The notes under the pieces are model-generated. The model was given only the letters and a program-made list of their open reading frames with translations, had not been told where the DNA came from and made no database searches. A DNA stretch of 64,000 bases from Anaeramoeba flamelloides (lineage: Eukaryota > Metamonada > Anaeramoebidae): contig JANTQA010000012.1 of NCBI GenBank assembly GCA_027625915.1, forward strand, positions 10,998,501 through 11,062,500. The letters are read 5' to 3'. The translations under genes were made by a program, and so were the position numbers. Shown here piece by piece: positions 1-10,800 of this stretch (position 1 is the first letter of the stretch; each line of letters opens with the position of its first letter).

Positions 1-369
1 AAGAATTAGTCTTTCAACCTTTTCAAAATAAGATTTGAAAAAAAAACAATATTTGTCAAAAATTGACTATTTTTAACCACTATTAAAAACTCATTCAAAG
101 TTGAAGACTGATCTACTAATAACCAAATTAACAAACCTTTACACTGGTACAAGATAACCATATTTTAAATAATACTGGTTTGTAAACCTTAAAAAATCAA
201 AGATCTTAAAAAAATAAAAAATACACGAAACATTTTTCTCCTAATTTATGAGAAGAAAATTAAATTCAAGTACCAATTTTAATTTCATCTCTTTTTTCTC
301 TTTTGAAAGCCAAATATAATTCATTTTTTCTAATAATTTAACCATTTATTAAAAAATAAATAAACAATA
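1..369. other. 5' flank upstream of ARPC1
   Basis: AT-rich non-coding sequence before the ARPC1 start codon. I see no ORF with recognisable content, no RNA gene and no repeat pair confined to this stretch. The last 100 bases are the likely promoter and leader of ARPC1, but no clear core motif can be named. Confidence 0.5.
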
Positions 370-3300
370 ATGGCACAAAAACATCAATTATGTAACTGTA
401 TTTCAGCACTTGCTTTCAATGCTGACAATACAAGTTTGATCTCATTTTGAATATATTTTCTGTTTGTTGTAAAAGCACCAAACAATATCAAAAAAACAAA
501 CAATCTTTATTCTTTTTTCTTTTTTTTTTTTTTTTGTTTCTTTGTAATATTTTCTTTTTTATTTTACCTACCTTAGAGCTTGCACTTTCACCAAATAACC
601 ACGAACTTCATATCTATAATTTTGATGGAAAAGAATGGAAATCTGAAGCTGTTCTTAAAGACGTAAATATTTAAAAAATTTATTGAATTTTTTTTTTTTT
701 TTTCTTTCTTTATTTTTAGCAAAAAATTTTAAAGATCTTTTAAAAGAAAACAAACATAACCTAAAATCTAATATATTTTTTTTCTCCTTTTTTTTTGGGT
801 GAATGAACTAATTTTTTTTATTTTTTCCTCTTTTTCTGAATCTACACAAAAAAAAACAATAACTTCTTTTTTTTTTCAAAATAAAACAAAACAAAAACAA
901 TCTTAAATTGTAATAGCATTACCAAATCATTACTGGCATTGATTGGGCACCAAACACAAATCGAATTGTCACATGCTCACAAGATCGAAATGCATATGTG
1001 TATGAAAACATTGATGGAAAATGGAAACCAACTTTGGTACTTCTTAGAATTAATAGAGCAGCCACCTGTGTCAAATGGAGTCCACAAGAAAACAAATTTG
1101 CAGTTGGAACAGGTGCAAAGCTTGTTTCTATTTGTTATTTTGATGAAGAAGGTGATTGGTGGGTTTCAAAACATATTAAAAAACATAGAAGCTCTGTTAT
1201 TTCCGTTTCTTGGCATCCAAACAATATCTTACTCGCCACAGGATCGACAGATTTTAAATGTAGAATATTTTCCGCTTTTATTAAAGGTGTTGATGATCCG
1301 TAAGAATTTAATTCTTTTTTATCTTTTCTTTTTGAAATTTTTTCTTCCTTTTCGTTTTTCATAATTTTGGAAATGTATTTTATTTTTCAACCTATTTGAT
1401 ATTCCAAAAAGAAAGAAAAGAGTGTTTGAAAAATTCAACTATAATTTTTTTTTTTTTTTTTACATTTTGGCTTTAAAATTATTTGAAAAATAGAACCATT
1501 TTTAAAAAAAAGATATTCTTTACTGAAACCAAAATAACAATTATTATTGGAAATGAAAACCAAATTACAATACAAGAAAAATGTAATCTCTTTTTGAATA
1601 GATACTAAATTTAATGAAATTTTAAATTTGATTCACGGCTTCAAAATAAACAATAAATTGAATTATTCAAGCTATAATACAAATGTGCAAAATCGATTTC
1701 TTCATATTTTAAGTTTTTTTTACAAAATTTGTCATTTTTTCAAAAACTAAAAAACCTTTCTAGTGCCCTCAAGAAGTAGGTTTCCTGTCATAAAACTTGA
1801 TATTTCTAAGAAGCAGAAAATTCCATTTAATTAAGGAATAAAAATGTTTTAGGTTTGTTTGTTTTTGTTATTTTCTGAAAATTATTTTTGATTTTTTAAT
1901 TTCTGCTTCTTCCTCAAACATTTTTATTCTTTCATGAAATTGAATTTTTTGCTAATGAGAAATATCAAGTTTTATGACAGGAAACCTACTTATTGAGGGC
2001 ACCAGAAAGGTTTTTTTGTTTTTCAAAAATTTTGTTTCTTGTCAAAAAACTTAAAATATCAAGATATCAATTTTTTCACATGTATCTGAATTTAAAAACA
2101 AAAACTTGTTACCTTTTTTTGAAACTTTTTCTTTTATAAATAGAGTTTTCAAAAAAGTATATTAAATTTGAGGCCTTATTTGAACAATAAAAAAAATGAA
2201 AAAAAATCAAACTAAATTTTATGCCATTTATTATTTTAAATAACAGTAGATTCAGAATTTAATGAAATTTTAAATTTAATTCATTAGATTTAATTAAAAA
2301 AAACTCAAAGAAATTATCAAGCAAAAATATGAATTTCAAAACAAAAACTAGTTATCTTTTTTGGACAAAGAAACTTTTTTCTGAAATATTTCTAATTGAA
2401 TATTTTATTCAACGAAAGTCATTTTAAAAAAGTCTGACCAAAAAGTTTTCATAAGGATCTTTAGAACCAGTTGACAAACTTCAATAGATTTATTTTTACA
2501 TTCCATATATTAAAAACTTATTTGATCACACTTTTTTTTAAAATTACTTTAACTGTAATAATAATGAAGTATTTCTTTTAATTATCATTTGTGAAAATTA
2601 TTCCTTTAAACAAGCTAATTGAAAAATAAAGATTTCGAAATTTCCACAATTCTTCTTTTTATGTAATACAGACTTTAAAATAAAATCAAATAAAATGATT
2701 TAGCATCCAAGATATTCAAAAATATAACAAAACCAAATAAAACAAACAAAATCAAAACAAAAACACAAATTATATTTTCAAAATACAAACAAAACTAAAT
2801 CTTGATTATTATCTTTGTAAATATTCCAAATAATTGTTTTATTGTGAAATAAACAACCTTAAAAGAAATGAAACACAAGCACTTGGAGAACTTATTGCTG
2901 AATATTCTGCTGGAGCATGGATTCACAATGTTGATTGGAGCCCATCTGGAGATTGTCTTGCATTCACTTGCCATAACTCCTCAATTGGGTTTATGTACCA
3001 AAACGAAACACAATTCTTACGAATAAAAGATCTCCCATTAGTTGTTGGTGGATGGGTTGGTGAAACTAGTTATATTGCCGGTGGATATGATCGAAACCCA
3101 ACTCTTTTCCAACTCAAAAACGATAAATGGGTTAGAATTGGCTATGTTGATCAAAAATCAACATCACAAACCCAAAAAAAGCCTGTCAATAGTTTTAAAA
3201 ACGCTCGAAGCATGTTTGGTGGAATGGTTGATCGTGGTACTTCATCAACAATTACCAAGGTTGAAACCCTTCATGAAAATAATATCAAGTAAATAATCTG

Positions 3301-3547
3301 AATACTGAAATTATTATTAATATTCATATCTTTTTTATAAAATATCTTTCCCTTTCCTTTAACTTTCCTCCCCTTCCTTTTTTTCCCCTCCCTTCCGACC
3401 CCTTCCCCCTTTTCCCTTTCTTTTCTCATAATTTATAGCCAATTAGTTATTTTGAATGGAAAATTTGCTACTGGTGGCATTGATGGTCGTGTTATTGTTT
3501 GGCCTTTTAGCTTAGTTAAAAAAACTCTTAATGTTGATTTAAATTAA
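370..3547 (+). CDS. ARPC1: Arp2/3 complex subunit 1 (ARPC1/p40), WD40 protein, 5 exons
   Basis: ARPC1 is the beta-propeller subunit of the Arp2/3 complex, which nucleates branched actin filaments in the cytoplasm. Exons are 370-433, 577-662, 917-1299, 2866-3288 and 3439-3547. All junctions are GT-AG and keep one frame, giving 354 residues, close to the family size of about 370. Family hallmarks: PNNHELHIY near residue 29, then [85 protein letters not shown], and a last blade ending [12 protein letters not shown]. The loop [17 protein letters not shown] occupies the place of the ARPC1-specific insert between the last two blades. The start at 370 is the first ATG, and its peptide [19 protein letters not shown] aligns with the family N-terminus. 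Intron 3 (1300-2865) is enlarged by a foldback element. Orthology is near certain; the exon ends are inferred by eye from splice sites and homology. Confidence 0.95.
1680..2085. mobile_element. Foldback (MITE-like) element in ARPC1 intron 3
   Basis: Two arms of roughly 150-170 bp are inverted copies of each other around a short T-rich loop near 1850-1910. The left arm has AGTAGGTTTCCTGTCATAAA near 1785; the right arm has TTTATGACAGGAAACCTACT near 1970, followed by the complement of AAACCTTTCTAGTGCCCTC. The arms differ at scattered positions, so the insertion is not brand new. There is no ORF, so it would be non-autonomous. The superfamily is not assigned. Confidence 0.7.
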
Positions 3548-3972
3548 ACCTTTATTTCCTTTTTTTTTCTATTTTTATTTTTATTTAATTTTTTTCTTTT
3601 ATCTTTATTTTTTTTTTTTTTTTTTGTTTTGTTTTCTTGAAAGTAACAAGAACTATAAAAATATATTATTAATAATAATAATTAAAGAATATTAATATTA
3701 ATATTAAATTTAATATTTATATTAAAAACATCACGCTAATAATATAATTTTTGAAAGGTTTACGATAATAATAAATTAATATTTTTTCATCTTTTCGAAT
3801 TATTTTTTTTTTTTTTCAAATGATTTTAGATCCAGCATTTTTTTGATTTATATGATTGAACCTAAAACAAACTCATTATAATGCTTATAAAGGCTTCACT
3901 TTTCATTAAAAAGCAATTCTCACTTTTTTTTTTGTATTTTGGATTTCATCCTTTCTTAATATTAAACAAAAC

Positions 3973-5347
3973 TTAAGGGAGTAGCTACACCATAAGACAT
4001 GATAAAAATTTGAGAGAGATGAGATAAGAGTATTTTATTTTAGTGGCGTGTGATCGTAGATTCTCTAAAAATTTTTTTAAAAAATTATTTGATATTTTTT
4101 TTGTTAGTCATGTTAAACAGTAAAAAAAAAGAGATTATATTGATAAAATAGTTTTTTTTTTATTATTATTTTTTTATTAAAATAAACTTAATTCCATTAA
4201 TTTAGGCACAGTTTAAACAGTTGGAAGAATAACAATAACATGATTTACATCCAATTGGGAAGTATTTTTAATTTAACAAACTATTTCATTTTTTGTGTTT
4301 TTTGTTTTTGTTTTAATTTCGTTTTTTCCAGTTACAAAATCTGTTTGGTTAGATCTGGAATTTTTTTTACGATGGTTGATAGAAGGTATATGTTAAGTTT
4401 CACAAAGTAAAAAATCCACATACAATTAGTCCATGGTATCTTATCATTTGATCAATCAACCATTGTTGATGTAATTTTAACAAATCTACCAATACAATTT
4501 ATGTTCAAACCCCTTCATTTCAGCTCATTTCCTAATTTTGGACACACTGATTTTGATTTTTTGTTTAATATTGTTTTCTTTTATTTGGATGAAAATGATT
4601 ACTTATAAAAACATGAATACTATGTTACTTAAATGTGCTTTTATATTACGTTTACTAAATATAATAAATTGAGTTTTTGTTTTCCTATTTTTGATTTTAG
4701 ATGTGTCCAAATTTTTGGAATGAGATTTAGTGTTTTTTTGGGAGAAGATAATTTCAGATTCTTAGAATAAAACTTATGGCTATTTTTTGGTTTACACTAT
4801 GAAACATATAATCATATTCACTTCTCCAATTCCACAAAATCCAACAATTTAAAATCCTAAACAGGTAATATTTTGGATAATTATTATTTTTTGGAATTCT
4901 TCTATTTATTTAAGCACCATTTATGTTTTCTTTGATAATTCTCTCAATTGTAATTTTGTTGTTCATTTTAAACAAAATCCATTAATTCTTAAATGTCACC
5001 GATGAAAAATATTTCCAATTGCTTTATGTTGTAATCATTAAAAAAATCTCAAAAATGTTGAAAAAATAAAAAACGAGAAAATTAAATACCACAATAGAAT
5101 GTTGAGAGAAGGATAAAAGATAAGTTATTCAACATTCAAAACACAATTTTAAACAATTCAACTCAACATTACACTGTGGAAATTTCTTTGAGACTTTTGA
5201 AAAAACAATTTAAAAAATCTAATGAATGAAGTATTTTAAACAATAAAAATCAATGAGGTACAACCAAAATTAAAAATTTTATTTTTTGATCCTCTTCAGA
5301 ATTGCAAAAAAGTGAAAATTTTTCCTTTACTGTGGCTACCCCCTTAA
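3973..5347. mobile_element. TTAA-bounded DNA element with short terminal inverted repeats
   Basis: The left end reads TTAAGGGAGTAGCTACA and the right end, read inward on the other strand, TTAAGGGGGTAGCCACA. The ends are inverted repeats of about 17 bp with two mismatches. Both are bounded by TTAA, the target duplicated by piggyBac-type transposases, although the TTAA could instead be part of the repeat. No transposase ORF is seen in the 1.37 kb. A second element sits inside at 4251-4727. Confidence 0.5.
4251..4727 (+). mobile_element. Copy A of a dispersed ~470-bp element family
   Basis: It starts around CCAATTGGGAA and ends around GTCCAAATTTTTGGAATG. The same order of motifs (TTTTTTCCAGTTAC, then GTTGATAGAA, then ATCCACATACAATTA, then TTTTGGACAC) occurs at 45870-46527 on the same strand and inverted at 33035-33465 and 38927-39390. 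No ORF. No clear inverted repeats join the two ends, so the class is unknown. Confidence 0.55.
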
Positions 5348-5818
5348 CCATACGTTTTCAATTGAAATTTTCAAAATAAATTTTTTCTTCTAATAACCAT
5401 TCAAAGTAGTACAATACATAACATCTTTGTCATCAAAAAGGAATCCATTTATCTGGAAAATAAACTAATTTCCAAAATTTTTGATATTGTAAAAACATTT
5501 TCCAGAATATATATATATATATATTCATTCAATTTTGAAATTATTTTTGATTTTATTAACTATTTTAATATTTTATGTCTTTTATTTTTTTTATTTGTTT
5601 TTTCCAGTAATATAATCTATTTTTTTTTTTTTTAATAGGGAAACTTTTTTCAATTATTGGTATATACAGTTATTTTTGAGATAAGTTCTATAGTAAAAAT
5701 CTAATTTCGATTAAATATTATTGCTAATCATTTGAAACATCAATAATTATTGATAAAATGTTAAAAAAATTATCAATACAATATTTTATTCTGATCATTT
5801 CCGAATTTTCTTTAAATT

Positions 5819-6009
5819 CAGTCCCACTTTTTGAACAAAATTTCAAAGAAATTTAAGATAGGAAAAAAATCTCAAGTTAAGGTCAAAAATTTTTCGAAGG
5901 ATTGTTTTTCACAAATTATTTTATTGAAATTTGAATTTTGTGCTGTAATTTCAGATTTTTATTGTGACTTAAATTTTGTTCAATGTTTGTGTACTAAAAA
6001 TGGAATTTA
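5819..6009. mobile_element. Degenerate copy of the TACAGTCAG foldback MITE
   Basis: It shares the body of the family: AAATCTCAAGTTAAGG, GGATTGTTTTTCACAAATTA, TTTGAATTTTGTGC and GATTTTTATTGTG. The ends are eroded (CAGTCCCACTTTTTGA at left). It is the most diverged of six copies in the window and so probably the oldest. Confidence 0.55.
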
Positions 6010-7856
6010 ATTAATAATCGTATATATTCACTTTTTTAATGAAATAAAAATAGTTTGATATACCAAAATAAATATTTGGCAACTTAAATTTGATGAACAA
6101 TTGATGTTGGGGAAAAGCACTAAAATTTGAGTTTTTTTGACTAATTTTTGATTTTGATAGTCGACAAATTGTTGGAATGTATGTTAATTTACTTTGAAAT
6201 ATTCACTTATCAAGTGCTTACAATTTTATTAGGAATACATTATTCAAATTGTGTTTTTCACAGAAGTTGGTTATTAGTAGAATAGGTCACTATAACACAA
6301 TAAAAATCAATTATAATCAAAGGAGCACCGTTAATATTAATCAGTACTTCTGGCCTTGCAAGTATTTAGATATTCTTTTGTTTAAATAGCCACTTAGAGA
6401 CTTGGAAAAGTGTCTTTCAAATTTACTTTATGTCTTTCTTTTTCCTAAAAATCTTACTTATAAATAATCAAAGTAGTAGATACTGAACAATGTTTAAATA
6501 TAATTTTGGTTTGGTAGAATTTGGTTATTAATATGAAATTTTTAAAAAATGGAGGATTAAATGGAAAAATTTTTCTTCAAAAAATTGAGTTAATATTTGA
6601 TAATTTTTTACAATCAAAAAAAAACATTCTTAATTTCAAAAAAATGGAGTGAATTTAAAAACACCAAATTTAACATTTATAATTTTCCCAAAAGAATAAA
6701 AAAACTAACCAGTAAAATTGTTTATCTATTAAGTAGATAATTGAATATAATATTAAGTATTGTATAGGAACATGCATTAAAAAGAATAGGGATTTAATTT
6801 TGAAACCTGAATTTTAGGTTCTGAACAGACTTAGTTTTTGGTTTGTTATTTTAAAAAGAAAATCAAAAAAAATTTATTGATAATGAGTTTTCCATTGAAG
6901 TTAGTTATTGGTACTTTTGTACTAATTATTTCATAGAATTTAATAATTTCCCTATAAATCAACAATATACTTTATTGATACTCTAATTTTTGTGAGAATT
7001 TAAGTAAGAATAATACAAAAAAAATGAAAAATATAAAATTATTTTAATCTTTGGATAAAAGATCTCTCAACGTTAACTAATCTGAAAAGAAAGTCATTTT
7101 GAGGTATTCTTGAAGAATTCATTTAAAAAGTATCTCCAAAAATTATTGTAATTATATGAAATAATGGAAAAAATGAAAAACGATTTGACATTAAACTTTT
7201 TACTAATTGCCAAACCAAGAACTGTTTTTGATAATTTGCTTTGCTGGGGAATACTTTTTTTTCTTAATCTTGATCGACTAAAGAATGAAATCGAGATTTT
7301 CAATATGAAAAAAGGATATTTTTCAAAAGAGAAAAGAAAATTTTGTCGAATTTATTTTACAATATTCAATACTGTTTGTTGCAAAATAAATAGAAAGAAA
7401 ATTTTCATTCATCTTTCTAAAAAGATATTTTATTAAAGTCTTGTAAAATTTCAAATTTTAATTCCTTAAACAAGTTGAAATTATTACTTTCCTTTTCGAA
7501 TTGGGGACTTTTGATGATTTATTTTTATTCTTGGGTTGTGATTTTTTTGGAAAGCTGAATTGAAATTTTGATCTTTTTTTATTTTACAATTAATTGTAAA
7601 ATCTCTTGTGGTGTTCTTTGAAGAAAATCTTATCTCTCTCTCTTGTCATTGAAATATTTTTAATCCCACTTCTGTAAAAAAAATAGAGCTTGAACAAAAA
7701 GGAGTTAAAAGTTATCAATTGAAAGTGCTAATAAAATGAGAAATATTTTAAAGCACAATTTTTTCTTGTGAAACCAAAAACAGAATTAATTCGCTTCAAG
7801 ATCATTTTTTTCAAAAATTTTATTTTGGCTTTTTATTCGTAAAAAAACTAACTCAA

Positions 7857-10800
7857 ATGAGTATATTTTATTTTTGACTTTGGATTTATATTTTCACTTC
7901 TCCCAAGATCCAATTTTTTCAACCAAACAAAAAACTTTTTATTCTTTTTTTCCAAAGCCAATCATAACCACCTCTTCTGGTAAATGGTGGTTACAAAAAA
8001 AAAACAAGACGACTAATTGTCACCTCTTGATTTAAACTCAACAAAAAAACAAAAATAAAACTTAAACACATTTCTGGCTTCAATTTTTACTTTCTACGAT
8101 CCTTTTTTTTTTTTCAATTTTTTTTTGTTTTTTTTTCAAACCAAATCTTTTTGTGAATTTTAAACCAAAACCAAAATAGATATTTCCCGTGTCTACGCCG
8201 ATGTTAATGAGAACAAACCACGAGAATATTGGGATTATGAAAAATATAAATTAACATATGGAAGACAAAACAAATATCAAGTCATTTCAAGGATCGGGAG
8301 AGGAAAGTATTCCGAAGTCTTTAATGGAGTCAATATTGAAACAAATGAGCTTTGTGTTGCCAAGGTTTTAAAGCCTGTAAGGCAATCAAAAATCCGAAGG
8401 GAGGTCTCAATTCTCAAAAATTTAGAAAACGGGCCAAATATCGTCAAGCTTTATGACGTTGTCAAAAATAATACAACAGGGATGCCATCGTTAATTTTTG
8501 AATACGTAGACAACCTTGATTTCCGTGAGCTCTACCCTTCGTTTAGTGACTACGACGTGAAATATTATATGTACGAATTATTACTTGCCCTAGACTATTG
8601 CCATTCAAATGGGATTATGCATAGAGACATAAAGCCACATAACGTCATGATTGATCACAAACAACGTAAACTTCGAGTTATTGATTGGGGATTAGCAGGT
8701 ATGTTTTTTTTTGACTTTTTCAAATCTTTTTGCAATTTTCCTTCGTTCTTTTAATTTTTAAAGGATGGAAAAAAATTCAATCAAACAATTTTTTTTCTCC
8801 AATTTGAAAAATTATTTGTGGGATATTTTTTTTTTATTTTCAATTCCTTTCTTTCTTTGTGGGTTTTATAAAACTCTTTTATTTTGATCAACGGAAATAA
8901 TTCTTTCAAATTAATTGATAAAATTCAAAATGATCTCTTCCTTAGCAAAATACAGTTATTTTAAAAAAGTTAGCTCTAAAAGTTTTGAAAAACTGCCGAG
9001 TCAAAATCGGTTAAAAGAGTGAGTCAAACAATTTGAGCAAAACTTTTAGCACTGAATTTTTAGATCAACTTTACCAAAACCATTAAGAGCGATCTAAAAT
9101 ACAGTCACTACGAGGGGCGTCTGGGTCAAAACATTGTTGAATTATTTTAGATAATACAGTCAGTTTCAAATTTAAGAAACAAACTTTCAACTAAATTTAA
9201 GGCACAAAAAAAATCTCAAATTAAGGCACAAAATTTTTGGAAGGATTGTTTTTCACAAATTATTTTACTAGAATCTGAATTTTGTGCCTTAATTTGAGAT
9301 TTTTATTGTGCCTTAATTTCCGTTGAAGTTTGTGACTTAAAAGTGGAACTGACTGTAATTAATTTTTATAGAAAAAAAGCGAAACACAATTTTTAATCTA
9401 ATACAATAAGAGAAATCACAGAAATCACCAAAACCTGAAAATCACAAGTCAGATCAATCTATATAAGAAAAAATAAATTATTAAAGACAAAATGGAGGTT
9501 TCAACACAATTTCAGAAAACTTTTTATAATACTACCTTTTGAAAAGGGCTTTTAATTTGATTGATTTATCATTCAAAAATTTGTTCAAAAATATTTAACT
9601 ATTTTTGAGATCTCCAAAACAACTCTTCAGATTTTGATAAAAAAGTAGATCTAAATTGTTTTTATTGATTTGATTGAGAATAAAATGATGAATTAAACTT
9701 TGGGGTTAATTTTTTTCTTCTGTTAATTGATTTTACTTTTCGTTTTTCGTAAGGTTGATAATGAAAAATCATGTTTAACTTTTTTTTCACAACGATAATT
9801 TGAATTTTCTTTTGTTAGACAAAGATTAAAAATAAAATCTTGGAATTTTGAAATAATAATACAATTAAGTACGTGTTTTTACTTTGATTAAACACGATAA
9901 ATGTAAAAAATAATAATATCCAATGTATTAACACATTATTTCAATGTGAAATTCCAGTAAAGGGACATTTTTATGAACATTTTTTCCATGTAAAGCAAAA
10001 TTGTTGGGATGCCTGGCATTTTTTGATTATAAAAATGATTTTCTGAAAGATAAATTGTCGTAAATACTTTTATTTTTATTTTAGATTTTGTCTTTTTTTT
10101 TTTTTAATCTATTCTTATTTTGAATGTTCCAAAATGTGTTTTTTTTATTTTATACTTTAATTTTTCTGTTCATAAATGAAAAAAAATATCTCTATCTCCC
10201 AGAATTTGTTTCATCACAATTGAAAAAAAAAAATACACAACTTCTTTACAAATCATTAAGGAATTAGCGTAACCATAGATTTACCTATAATTAAAGTGTG
10301 TTGTAATTGGAAGTAAATGATTTCAGTGCTACATGATTCACATGACTCTAAAAAAATCAATTATGAAATATTAATGCACATTAAATTATTAAATTTTTTA
10401 CTAAGGATCATAATTAAAAAATTTTTCGTTTTGGAAATTTTTTTTTTTTAATTCCTTTTCCAAATCTAAAAATAGAAATCCTAAACTAATAGTATGGACA
10501 GAATTAAATAATTCATATCTAGAACCCCCAAAAGTAACTATTTTTATGATTTTTTAATTTCAAAGATTAATTCAATAATCATCAAACAACCCCAAAGACC
10601 GATTAGTTTGGTTTCCTTTTTATAAAGCTAATTGTAAAATCAATATATTTCCAAGATTTCAGAAATAATTAGTCAAAAGAATCTGTTGGTTAATGATTTA
10701 ATTTTTTGAAAAAAAATGAATTTTTTTGCAGCTGATCTACATTTCACAACAAATTTAAGAAAGATATTTTGCAACTTTGTATTCTGGAAATTGATGTTTC

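Larger units (their letters stand above)
3548..7856. other. Intergenic region between ARPC1 and CK2 alpha, transposon remnants
   Basis: About 4.3 kb without a convincing gene. It holds a TTAA-bounded element (3973-5347) with an older element nested inside (4251-4727), and a worn copy of the CAGTCAGT foldback MITE (5819-6009). An open frame of 90 codons at 7164-7436 has no recognisable content and an opposing open frame of similar size, so I treat it as chance. Confidence 0.6.

Noticed and set aside
939-1364. 141-codon frame overlapping ARPC1 exon 3
   Set aside because: Out of frame with the WD40 sequence and runs into the intron.
7094-7436. Overlapping open frames of 69 and 90 codons
   Set aside because: No domain, repeat-like AT composition, both strands open; chance is likelier.
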